DNA of 64,000 nt from Sinohyriopsis cumingii (lineage: Eukaryota > Mollusca > Bivalvia > Unionida > Unionidae), in assembly GCA_028554795.2 (NCBI GenBank), contig CM068832.1:88129011-88193010 (forward strand), in the 5' to 3' direction. Of this stretch, positions 1 through 12,183 are shown piece by piece. The notes beneath the pieces are model-generated. The model had not been told where the DNA came from. It did no database searches and saw only the letters and a list, made by a program, of their open reading frames with translations. How positions within the stretch are numbered: the first letter of the stretch is position 1; the number at the start of each line of letters is the position of its first letter. The position numbers were made by a program, and so were the translations under genes.

Positions 1-344
1 GAAAACAATAGTTCAAACAGCTCAATGACATTTCTATACACATTCATATAAGACATAGGCTAGTACCTCATCAAATTGTTTTTCACAAGTGAGACTAAGT
101 ATATTTGTTACTTATACAGTCCAGAACTATTTCACAGATTATTGGAAAAATTAAGGTTTGCTATAAAGGAAAGAATAGCCTCACAGTGTATCCATAGAAA
201 CGCATACACGTGGGTGGCATTTATGAACTATACTAGTTTGATGTAGGAAAACAAATGTGTGCTGAACAGTTTTGGTCAAATATTGAAAGTTCTTTAAGAA
301 TAAAATGTATGAAATCTTCAGAAAATATCACAAGTTGGCTTTGA

Positions 345-575
345 ATGGGGACTTTTGATAACTATAGCTATGATAGATATAGACTTGTGTTACCTGATGC
401 CTTTATGTATGTGCTGTTACCTCCTAGATTGGATTGCATGCAACAAAATAAGTTATGGAAACATAATATAGTTGATTTTGGCCAAATATTGGCTATTTTA
501 CCTGCAAAAGATGAAAAATCATGTGTACAAAAACAGCTATCTTGTTCTTGTAAGGCATGCCATAAACCAGGATAG
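345..575 (+). other. Repeated 76-codon open frame, probably not a gene
   Basis: An open frame beginning MGTFDNYSYDRY and ending in a Cys-containing tail (SCSCKACHKPG) recurs in all 16 copies at unit offset 344. I do not recognise the product. Arguments against coding: the differences between copies are largely amino-acid changing (D/E, H/D, G/D, Y/D, P/S, Q/H), copy 11 has a premature stop, and an unrelated minus-strand frame of 61-92 codons overlaps it. It could still be an exon fragment of a longer gene. Confidence 0.1.
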
Positions 576-1532
576 AGAACACTCTAAGTACACTTGTAGA
601 GAGATCACTTGTACCATGTGGGATGTTCTGGCATGAGTAATTTTTAGGTAATTTATTAAGGATATGGTATTCCTTCACACTTTGATTTGAATCGTCCTGC
701 TCTAATTGTCCTTTTTTTTTACACTTTCCTGCTTTGAAATTGTTCATGTAGTTAGTTCTGTTCTCTTGCATTCCCTTTTGTTGAAGTAGCAGTGAATACC
801 AACAAACAAGAACAGTTTCCTTAAGTCATCATTTCCCATTGGCACTTGTATAAGCCCAATTATAATCTACTATTGACTTTCAATTAATCCTATTTCTTTC
901 TGTCAAGCTGCTCTTGTGGACTTTCCATGTTTGGTCCAACATTACAGAATGATAACCAATTTAGTCACACAGTGCGTATTCATTCCATTCAAATCCACAC
1001 TGTTCTTGAAACTTTGCATCCCATCGCAAGAATCCAAATTGGCATGAGATGATATCTGCATGGTTATGGAAGGCTGCACTCTACATGCCGGCATTGTAGA
1101 AAATATGAACTATGTGATATGAAAGAGCTGCGTCATCTTAGAAATTAAAATTACATGACTCTTGAGGTCCCCACTAAATATAGGAGTCTAAATGTTAGGT
1201 TCTCACTTTATCAGTAATGTATTTTGAGATAATTTAATTGCAATGAAGTTAATACAGGTTGTTGATGAACTCATCTATATTACATGGATACTGTATTAGA
1301 GGTTACCACACCTTATGTATATCATTCAGTTATCTCCCTTACACCAGTCATAACATTTCAAGGAAATAAAATCTCACATTTTCAGTGACTGGTTATGAAA
1401 ATAAAGAGAAGATATGTGAAGTATTATATTAGCCCTCAATCTTGATGCAAATGTAAGTAGAAGCAATTTAATAATTTCTCACAGTAAAGTTTACAAGTTT
1501 AAAAACTGATAAGGTATGTTCTGCTTGGATCT

Positions 1533-1548
1533 GAGATAAGTTTATCTC
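1533..1548. repeat. Short palindrome in the array unit
   Basis: GAGATAAGTTTATCTC is a perfect 7-base inverted repeat around a 2-base centre. It recurs at the same offset in every copy I inspected. It also contains GATAAG-type sequence. No function can be assigned. Confidence 0.6.
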
Positions 1549-1640
1549 TATCTTATGCCAATTATTATTAAATTCTTATGTAGAAGAAATATACTTTATA
1601 TGTATCTATATTATCTAAATTATTCACCATTTTATATTAG

Positions 1641-1755
1641 ATGGAAATGAACACAACTTCACTTGAAATTTGGGTACCTGTAAGAGTTGTTATAGCACAG
1701 TTGCCTTTGGGCTGTCCTTGGACCTGTTGGGCCCTGCCCCATATATTTGTCCAAG
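1641..1755 (+). other. Exon-like stretch in the array unit
   Basis: A T-rich run ending in ttatattag precedes ATGGAAATG. An open frame (MEMNTTSLEIWVPVR...) follows, and the stretch ends at CCAAG followed by gttagg. The terminal copy has gtaagg at the same place (38302), a better match to a splice donor. Inside the stretch a second donor-like site, cctgtaagag, is present in some copies and destroyed (cctataagag) in others. I do not recognise the peptide, and either strand could be read here. The exon interpretation is inference only. Confidence 0.2.
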
Positions 1756-2435
1756 GTTAGGTCATCAAACTTTCACTTCTCATTTCTCGCATTGCTGATT
1801 TTGCTTCCTTTAATTCCTTTATCATAAGCTACCTCTCCCTTTTAGATAAACACATTCCTCCTGTTTTTAACTCCATTTGATGTGCTATACTTAGTGTTTA
1901 TATCTGGCATTTTTCTATATTTTATTCCCCTAATTTCACCCCCCAATCCAACATAACCACTTATAAGCTGTGACTTACTATATCTGGTGACTGATTGGCT
2001 TATTGAAACAATTTTATTCACATTACAAAGGAGGAAAGCTTGCTATTTGTGTTACAATGAGGATGGTAGGTGGACCTTTGTGTGAGGACTGGTGGTTAGT
2101 GACCTCTTGTATCTGCAGATAGAGTAAAGTGGTCAAAGCTTATACTTTATAATAAGATTGGGTCATGTCCACCGGTCTCTGATGTTAAGTTCTGCACCTA
2201 CCAAACAAATATAAATTCCTTTCTTTTAGGTGAATTGTACATTTTGAAGTAGGACAGGTACATACTATTTGGTACATTGACCTTTGAACTAGTTATTACA
2301 TAATATGACATAATGTGATTTATCCCATATCACCTATGTGAAGTTCAATAAGTGCTGATATGAATAAGATACAACTCAAAGTTGAAAGAATTCATTTTAT
2401 TTCAAAAGATGATTTTGATGGTGAAGCAAAAGTAT

Positions 2436-4872
2436 GAAAACAATAGTTCAAACAGCTCAATGACATTTCTATACACATTCATATAAGACATAGGCTAGTA
2501 CCTCATCAAATTGTTTTTCACAAGTGAGACTAAGTATATTTGTTACTTATACAGTCCAGAACTATTTCACAGATTATTGGAAAAATTAAGGTTTGCTATA
2601 AAGGAAAGAATAGCCTCACAGTGTATCCATAGAAACGCATACACGTGGGTGGCATTTATGAACTATACTAGTTTGATGTAGGAAAACAAATGTGTGCTGA
2701 ACAGTTTTGGTCAAATATTGAAAGTTCTTTAAGAATAAAATGTATGAAATCTTCAGAAAATAGCACAAGTTGGCTTTGAATGGGGACTTTTGATAACTAT
2801 AGCTATGATAGATATAGACTTGTGTTACCTGATGCCTTTATGTATGTGCTGTTACCTCCTAGATTGGATTGCATGCAACAAAATAAGTTATGGAAACATA
2901 ATATAGTTGATTTTGGCCAAATATTGGCTATTTTACCTGCAAAAGATGAAAAATCATGTGTACAAAAACAGCTATCTTGTTCTTGTAAGGCATGCCATAA
3001 ACCAGGATAGAGAACACTCTAAGTACACTTGTAGAGAGATCACTTGTACCATGTGGGATTTTCTGGCATGAGTAATTTTTAGGTAATTTATTGAGGATAT
3101 GGTATTCCTTCACACTTTGATTTGAATCGTCCTGCTCTAATTGTCCTGTTTTTTTTTACACTTTCCTGCTTTGAAATTGTTCATGTAGTTAGTTCTGTTC
3201 TCTTGCATTCCCTTTTGTTGAAGTAGCAGTGAATACCAACAAACAAGAACAGTTTCCTTAAGTCATCATTTCCCATTGGCACTTGTATAAGCCCAATTAT
3301 AATCTACTATTGACTTTCAATTAATCCTATTTCTTTCTGTCAAGCTGCTCTTGTGGACTTTCCATGTTTGGTCCAACATTACAGAATGATAACCAATTTA
3401 GTCACACAGTGCGTATTCATTCCATTCAAATCCACACTGTTCTTGAAACTTTGCATCCCATCGCAAGAATCCAAATTGGCATGAGATGATATCTGCATGG
3501 TTATGGAAGGCTGCACTCTACATGCCGGCATTGTAGAAAATATGAACTATGTGATATGAAAGAGCTGCGTCATCTTAGAAATTAAAATTACATGACTCTT
3601 GAGGTCCCCACTAAATATAGGAGTCTAAATGTTAGGTTCTCACTTTATCAGTAATGTATTTTGAGATAATTTAATTGCAATGAAGTTAATACAGGTTGTT
3701 GATGAACTCATCTATATTACATGGATACTGTATTAGAGGTTACCACACCTTATGTATATCATTCAGTTATCTCCCTTACACCAGTCATAACATTTCAAGG
3801 AAATAAAATCTCACATTTTCAGTGACTGGTTATGAAAATAAAGAGAAGATATGTGAAGTATTATATTAGCCCTCAATCTTGATGCAAATGTAAGTAGAAG
3901 CAATTTAATAATTTCTCACAGTAAAGTTTACAAGTTTAAAAACTGATAAGGTATGTTCTGCTTGGATCTGAGATAAGTTTATCTCTATCTTATGCCAATT
4001 ATTATTAAATTCTTATGTAGAAGAAATATACTTTATATGTATCTATATTATCTACATTATTCACCATTTTATATTAGATGGAAATGAACACAACTTCACT
4101 TGAAATTTGGGTACCTATAAGAGTTGTTATAGCACAGTTGCCTTTGGGCTGTCCTTGGACCTGTTGGGCCCTGCCCCATATATTTGTCCAAGGTTAGGTC
4201 ATCAAACTTTCACTTCTCATTTCTCGCATTGCTGATTTTGCTTCCTTTAATTCCTTTATCATAAGCTACCTCTCCCTTTTAGATAAACACATTCCTCCTG
4301 TTTTTAACTCCATTTGATGTGCTATACTTAGTGTTTATATCTGGCATTTTTCTATATTTTATTCCCCTAATTTCACCCCCCAATCCAACATAACCACTTA
4401 TAAGCTGTGATTTACTATATCTGGTGACTGATTGGCTTATTGAAACAATTTTATTCACATTACAAAGGAGGAAAGCTTACTATTTGTGTTACAATGAGGA
4501 TGGTAGGTGGACCTTTGTGTGAGGACTGGTGGTTAGTGACCTCTTGTATCTGCAGATAGAGTAAAGTGGTCAAAGCTTATACTTTATAATAAGATTGGGT
4601 CATGTCCACCGGTCTCTGATGTTAAGTTCTGCACCTACCAAACAAATATAAATTCCTTTCTTTTAGGTGAATTGTACATTTTGAAGTAGGACAGGTACAT
4701 ACTATTTGGTACATTGACCTTTGACCTAGTTATTACATAATATGACATAATGTGATTTATCCCATATCACCTATGTGAAGTTCAATAAGTGCTGATATGA
4801 ATAAGATACAACTCAAAGTTGAAAGAATTCATTTTATTTCAAAAGATGATTTTGATGGTGAAGCAAAAGTAT
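2436..4872. repeat. Array copy 2 (type A)
   Basis: Type A in its first part. It shares gattttctgg and attgagg with copy 4. It has cctataag in the exon-like stretch and a perfect DR1 at 4715-4727. Copies 2-3 and 4-5 form matching A-B pairs. Confidence 0.95.
4715..4727 (-). promoter_or_regulatory. DR1-type nuclear-receptor-like hexamer repeat, present in every complete unit
   Basis: TGACCTTTGACCT is the reverse complement of AGGTCA-A-AGGTCA, the textbook DR1 element of RXR-type nuclear receptors. Perfect sites start at 4715, 14463, 19335, 21772, 24209, 26643, 29079, 31515 and 36386 (copies 2, 6, 8-13, 15). Copies 1, 3, 4, 5, 7 and 14 have TGACCTTTGAACT, starting at 2278, 7152, 9589, 12026, 16899 and 33951. 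The truncated copy lacks the region. The motif may also be a relic of mollusc dispersed repeats that contain GACCTTTGACC-like strings, so binding is inference. Confidence 0.35.
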
Positions 4873-7309
4873 GAAAACAATAGTTCAAACAGCTCAATGA
4901 CATTTCTATACACATTCATATAAGACATAGGCTAGTACCTCATCAAATTGTTTTTCACAAGTGAGACTAAGTATATTTGTTACTTATACAGTCCAGAACT
5001 ATTTCACAGATTATTGGAAAAATTAAGGTTTGCTATAAAGGAAAGAATAGCCTCACAGTGTATCCATAGAAACGCATACATGTGGGCGGCATTTATGAAC
5101 TATACTAGTTTGATGTAGGAAAACAAATGTGTGCTGAACAGTTTTGGTCAAATATTGAAAGTTCTTTGAGAATAAAATGTATGAAATCTTCAGAAAATAG
5201 CACAAGTTGGCTTTGAATGGGGACTTTTGATAACTACAGCTATGATAGATATAGACTTGTGTTACCTGATGCCTTTATGTATGTGCTGTTACCTCCTAGA
5301 TTGGAATGCATGCAACAAAATAAGTTATGGAAAGATAATATAGTTGATTTTGACCAAATATTGGCTATTTTACCTGCAAAAGATGAAAAATCATGTGTAC
5401 AAAAACAGCTATCTTGTTCTTGTAAGGCATGCCATAAACCAGGATAGAGAACACTCTAAGTACACTTGTAGAGAGATCACTTGTACCATGTGGGATGTTC
5501 TGGCATGAGTAATTTTTAGGTAATTTATTAAGGATATGGTATTCCTTCACACTTTGATTTGAATCGTCCTGCTCTAATTGTCCTTTCTTTTTTTACACTT
5601 TCCTGCTTTGAAATTGTTCATGTAGTTAGTTCTGTTCTCTTGCATTCCCTTTTGTTGAAGTAGCAGTGAATACCAACAAACAAGAACAGTTTCCTTAAGT
5701 CATCATTTCCCATTGGCACTTGTATAAGCCCAATTATAATCTACTATTGACTTTCAATTAATCCTATTTCTTTCTGTCAAGCTGCTCTTGTGGACTTTCC
5801 ATGTTTGGTCCAACATTACAGAATGATAACCAATTTAGTCACACAGTGCGTATTCATTCCATTCAAATCCACACTGTTCTTGAAACTTTGCATCCCATCG
5901 CAAGAATCCAAATTGGCATGAGATGATATCTGCATGGTTATGGAAGGCTGCACTCTACATGCCGGCATTGTAGAAAATATGAACTATGTGATATGAAAGA
6001 GCTGCGTCATCTTAGAAATTAAAATTACATGACTCTTGAGGTCCCCACTAAATATAGGAGTCTAAATGTTAGGTTCTCACTTTATCAGTAATGTATTTTG
6101 AGATAATTTAATTGCAATGAAGTTAATACAGGTTGTTGATGAACTCATCTATATTACATGGATACTGTATTAGAGGTTACCACACCTTATGTATATCATT
6201 CAGTTATCTCCCTTACACCAGTCATAACATTTCAAGGAAATAAAATCTCACATTTTCAGTGACTGGTTATGAAAATAAAGAGAAGATATGTGAAGTATTA
6301 TATTAGCCCTCAATCTTGATGCAAATGTAAGTAGAAGCAATTTAATAATTTCTCACAGTAAAGTTTACAAGTTTAAAAACTGATAAGGTATGTTCTGCTT
6401 GGATCTGAGATAAGTTTATCTCTATCTTATGCCAATTATTATTAAATTCTTATGTAGAAGAAATATACTTTATATGTATCTATATTATCTAAATTATTCA
6501 CCATTTTATATTAGATGGAAATGAACACAACTTCACTTGAAATTTGGGTACCTGTAAGAGTTGTTATAGCACAGTTGCCTTTGGGCTGTCCTTGGACCTG
6601 TTGGGCCCTGCCCCATATATTTGTCCAAGGTTAGGTCATCAAACTTTCACTTCTCATTTCTCGCATTGCTGATTTTGCTTCCTTTAATTCCTTTATCATA
6701 AGCTACCTCTCCCTTTTAGATAAACACATTCCTCCTGTTTTTAACTCCATTTGATGTGCTATACTTAGTGTTTATATCTGGCATTTTTCTATATTTTATT
6801 CCCCTAATTTCACCCCCCAATCCAACATAACCACTTATAAGCTGTGATTTACTATATCTGGTGACTGATTGGCTTATTGAAACAATTTTATTCACATTAC
6901 AAAGGAGGAAAGCTTACTATTTGTGTTACAATGAGGATGGTAGGTGGACCTTTGTGTGAGGACTGGTGGTTAGTGACCTCTTGTATCTGCAGATAGAGTA
7001 AAGTGGTCAAAGCTTATACTTTATAATAAGATTGGGTCATGTCCACCGGTCTCTGATGTTAAGTTCTGCACCTACCAAACAAATATAAATTCCTTTCTTT
7101 TAGGTGAATTGTACATTTTGAAGTAGGACAGGTACATACTATTTGGTACATTGACCTTTGAACTAGTTATTACATAATATGACATAATGTGATTTATCCC
7201 ATATCACCTATGTGAAGTTCAATAAGTGCTGATATGAATAAGATACAACTCAAAGTTGAAAGAATTCATTTTATTTCAAAAGATGATTTTGATGGTGAAG
7301 CAAAAGTAT
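4873..7309. repeat. Array copy 3 (type B)
   Basis: Type B markers are catgtgggcggc, tttgagaa, ggaatgc, aaagataa and ttgacc. It has cctgtaag in the exon-like stretch and the GAACT form of the DR1-like site at 7152-7164. Confidence 0.95.
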
Positions 7310-9746
7310 GAAAACAATAGTTCAAACAGCTCAATGACATTTCTATACACATTCATATAAGACATAGGCTAGTACCTCATCAAATTGTTTTTCACAAGTG
7401 AGACTAAGTATATTTGTTACTTATACAGTCCAGAACTATTTCACAGATTATTGGAAAAATTAAGGTTTGCTATAAAGGAAAGAATAGCCTCACAGTGTAT
7501 CCATAGAAACGCATACACGTGGGTGGCATTTATGAACTATACTAGTTTGATGTAGGAAAACAAATGTGTGCTGAACAGTTTTGGTCAAATATTGAAAGTT
7601 CTTTAAGAATAAAATGTATGAAATCTTCAGAAAATAGCACAAGTTGGCTTTGAATGGGGACTTTTGATAACTATAGCTATGATAGATATAGACTTGTGTT
7701 ACCTGATGCCTTTATGTATGTGCTGTTACCTCCTAGATTGGATTGCATGCAACAAAATAAGTTATGGAAACATAATATAGTTGATTTTGGCCAAATATTG
7801 GCTATTTTACCTGCAAAAGATGAAAAATCATGTGTACAAAAACAGCTATCTTGTTCTTGTAAGGCATGCCATAAACCAGGATAGAGAACACTCTAAGTAC
7901 ACTTGTAGAGAGATCACTTGTACCATGTGGGATTTTCTGGCATGAGTAATTTTTAGGTAATTTATTGAGGATATGGTATTCCTTCACACTTTGATTTGAA
8001 TCGTCCTGCTCTAATTGTCCTGTTTTTTTTTACACTTTCCTGCTTTGAAATTGTTCATGTAGTTAGTTCTGTTCTCTTGCATTCCCTTTTGTTGAAGTAG
8101 CAGTGAATACCAACAAACAAGAACAGTTTCCTTAAGTCATCATTTCCCATTGGCACTTGTATAAGCCCAATTATAATCTACTATTGACTTTCAATTAATC
8201 CTATTTCTTTCTGTCAAGCTGCTCTTGTGGACTTTCCATGTTTGGTCCAACATTACAGAATGATAACCAATTTAGTCACACAGTGCGTATTCATTCCATT
8301 CAAATCCACACTGTTCTTGAAACTTTGCATCCCATCGCAAGAATCCAAATTGGCATGAGATGATATCTGCATGGTTATGGAAGGCTGCACTCTACATGCC
8401 GGCATTGTAGAAAATATGAACTATGTGATATGAAAGAGCTGCGTCATCTTAGAAATTAAAATTACATGACTCTTGAGGTCCCCACTAAATATAGGAGTCT
8501 AAATGTTAGGTTCTCACTTTATCAGTAATGTATTTTGAGATAATTTAATTGCAATGAAGTTAATACAGGTTGTTGATGAACTCATCTATATTACATGGAT
8601 ACTGTATTAGAGGTTACCACACCTTATGTATATCATTCAGTTATCTCCCTTACACCAGTCATAACATTTCAAGGAAATAAAATCTCACATTTTCAGTGAC
8701 TGGTTATGAAAATAAAGAGAAGATATGTGAAGTATTATATTAGCCCTCAATCTTGATGCAAATGTAAGTAGAAGCAATTTAATAATTTCTCACAGTAAAG
8801 TTTACAAGTTTAAAAACTGATAAGGTATGTTCTGCTTGGATCTGAGATAAGTTTATCTCTATCTTATGCCAATTATTATTAAATTCTTATGTAGAAGAAA
8901 TATACTTTATATGTATCTATATTATCTAAATTATTCACCATTTTATATTAGATGGAAATGAACACAACTTCACTTGAAATTTGGGTACCTATAAGAGTTG
9001 TTATAGCACAGTTGCCTTTGGGCTGTCCTTGGACCTGTTGGGCCCTGCCCCATATATTTGTCCAAGGTTAGGTCATCAAACTTTCACTTCTCATTTCTCG
9101 CATTGCTGATTTTGCTTCCTTTAATTCCTTTATCATAAGCTACCTCTCCCTTTTAGATAAACACATTCCTCCTGTTTTTAACTCCATTTGATGTGCTATA
9201 CTTAGTGTTTATATCTGGCATTTTTCTATATTTTATTCCCCTAATTTCACCCCCCAATCCAACATAACCACTTATAAGCTGTGATTTACTATATCTGGTG
9301 ACTGATTGGCTTATTGAAACAATTTTATTCACATTACAAAGGAGGAAAGCTTACTATTTGTGTTACAATGAGGATGGTAGGTGGACCTTTGTGTGAGGAC
9401 TGGTGGTTAGTGACCTCTTGTATCTGCAGATAGAGTAAAGTGGTCAAAGCTTATACTTTATAATAAGATTGGGTCATGTCCACCGGTCTCTGATGTTAAG
9501 TTCTGCACCTACCAAACAAATATAAATTCCTTTCTTTTAGGTGAATTGTACATTTTGAAGTAGGACAGGTACATACTATTTGGTACATTGACCTTTGAAC
9601 TAGTTATTACATAATATGACATAATGTGATTTATCCCATATCACCTATGTGAAGTTCAATAAGTGCTGATATGAATAAGATACAACTCAAAGTTGAAAGA
9701 ATTCATTTTATTTCAAAAGATGATTTTGATGGTGAAGCAAAAGTAT
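7310..9746. repeat. Array copy 4 (type A)
   Basis: Type A, sharing gattttctgg, attgagg and cctataag with copy 2. The DR1-like site at 9589-9601 is the GAACT form, so the copy 2-3 and copy 4-5 pairs are not perfectly identical. Confidence 0.95.
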
Positions 9747-12183
9747 GAAAACAATAGTTCAAACAGCTCAATGACATTTCTATACACATTCATATAAGAC
9801 ATAGGCTAGTACCTCATCAAATTGTTTTTCACAAGTGAGACTAAGTATATTTGTTACTTATACAGTCCAGAACTATTTCACAGATTATTGGAAAAATTAA
9901 GGTTTGCTATAAAGGAAAGAATAGCCTCACAGTGTATCCATAGAAACGCATACATGTGGGCGGCATTTATGAACTATACTAGTTTGATGTAGGAAAACAA
10001 ATGTGTGCTGAACAGTTTTGGTCAAATATTGAAAGTTCTTTGAGAATAAAATGTATGAAATCTTCAGAAAATAGCACAAGTTGGCTTTGAATGGGGACTT
10101 TTGATAACTACAGCTATGATAGATATAGACTTGTGTTACCTGATGCCTTTATGTATGTGCTGTTACCTCCTAGATTGGAATGCATGCAACAAAATAAGTT
10201 ATGGAAAGATAATATAGTTGATTTTGACCAAATATTGGCTATTTTACCTGCAAAAGATGAAAAATCATGTGTACAAAAACAGCTATCTTGTTCTTGTAAG
10301 GCATGCCATAAACCAGGATAGAGAACACTCTAAGTACACTTGTAGAGAGATCACTTGTACCATGTGGGATGTTCTGGCATGAGTAATTTTTAGGTAATTT
10401 ATTGAGGATATGGTATTCCTTCACACTTTGATTTGAATCGTCCTGCTCTAATTGTCCTGTTTTTTTTTACACTTTCCTGCTTTGAAATTGTTCATGTAGT
10501 TAGTTCTGTTCTCTTGCATTCCCTTTTGTTGAAGTAGCAGTGAATACCAACAAACAAGAACAGTTTCCTTAAGTCATCATTTCCCATTGGCACTTGTATA
10601 AGCCCAATTATAATCTACTATTGACTTTCAATTAATCCTATTTCTTTCTGTCAAGCTGCTCTTGTGGACTTTCCATGTTTGGTCCAACATTACAGAATGA
10701 TAACCAATTTAGTCACACAGTGCGTATTCATTCCATTCAAATCCACACTGTTCTTGAAACTTTGCATCCCATCGCAAGAATCCAAATTGGCATGAGATGA
10801 TATCTGCATGGTTATGGAAGGCTGCACTCTACATGCCGGCATTGTAGAAAATATGAACTATGTGATATGAAAGAGCTGCGTCATCTTAGAAATTAAAATT
10901 ACATGACTCTTGAGGTCCCCACTAAATATAGGAGTCTAAATGTTAGGTTCTCACTTTATCAGTAATGTATTTTGAGATAATTTAATTGCAATGAAGTTAA
11001 TACAGGTTGTTGATGAACTCATCTATATTACATGGATACTGTATTAGAGGTTACCACACCTTATGTATATCATTCAGTTATCTCCCTTACACCAGTCATA
11101 ACATTTCAAGGAAATAAAATCTCACATTTTCAGTGACTGGTTATGAAAATAAAGAGAAGATATGTGAAGTATTATATTAGCCCTCAATCTTGATGCAAAT
11201 GTAAGTAGAAGCAATTTAATAATTTCTCACAGTAAAGTTTACAAGTTTAAAAACTGATAAGGTATGTTCTGCTTGGATCTGAGATAAGTTTATCTCTATC
11301 TTATGCCAATTATTATTAAATTCTTATGTAGAAGAAATATACTTTATATGTATCTATATTATCTAAATTATTCACCATTTTATATTAGATGGAAATGAAC
11401 ACAACTTCACTTGAAATTTGGGTACCTGTAAGAGTTGTTATAGCACAGTTGCCTTTGGGCTGTCCTTGGACCTGTTGGGCCCTGCCCCATATATTTGTCC
11501 AAGGTTAGGTCATCAAACTTTCACTTCTCATTTCTCGCATTGCTGATTTTGCTTCCTTTAATTCCTTTATCATAAGCTACCTCTCCCTTTTAGATAAACA
11601 CATTCCTCCTGTTTTTAACTCCATTTGATGTGCTATACTTAGTGTTTATATCTGGCATTTTTCTATATTTTATTCCCCTAATTTCACCCCCCAATCCAAC
11701 ATAACCACTTATAAGCTGTGATTTACTATATCTGGTGACTGATTGGCTTATTGAAACAATTTTATTCACATTACAAAGGAGGAAAGCTTACTATTTGTGT
11801 TACAATGAGGATGGTAGGTGGACCTTTGTGTGAGGACTGGTGGTTAGTGACCTCTTGTATCTGCAGATAGAGTAAAGTGGTCAAAGCTTATACTTTATAA
11901 TAAGATTGGGTCATGTCCACCGGTCTCTGATGTTAAGTTCTGCACCTACCAAACAAATATAAATTCCTTTCTTTTAGGTGAATTGTACATTTTGAAGTAG
12001 GACAGGTACATACTATTTGGTACATTGACCTTTGAACTAGTTATTACATAATATGACATAATGTGATTTATCCCATATCACCTATGTGAAGTTCAATAAG
12101 TGCTGATATGAATAAGATACAACTCAAAGTTGAAAGAATTCATTTTATTTCAAAAGATGATTTTGATGGTGAAGCAAAAGTAT
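9747..12183. repeat. Array copy 5 (type B)
   Basis: Type B like copy 3, but with the attgagg and cctgttttt variants seen in copies 2 and 4, which points to local exchange. The DR1-like site at 12026-12038 is the GAACT form. Confidence 0.95.

Larger units (their letters stand above)
1..2435. repeat. Array copy 1 (type A)
   Basis: Type A markers are cacgtgggtggc, tttaagaa, ggattgc, aaacataa and ttggcc. Private changes include ctgtgacttac and cttgctat late in the unit. The DR1-like site at 2278-2290 reads TGACCTTTGAACT. The left end is set by the window edge but coincides with the phase I used for all copies. Confidence 0.95.

Noticed and set aside
2085..2145. Possible tRNA A/B-box pair in the array unit (tggtggttagtgacc ... 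ggtcaaagc)
   Set aside because: The A-box is poor, the B-box has a mismatch, and no SINE body follows.
2150..2200. 5S-rRNA-like string (caccggtctctgatgttaag) in the array unit
   Set aside because: The resemblance is short and weak, and the rest of a 5S gene is absent.
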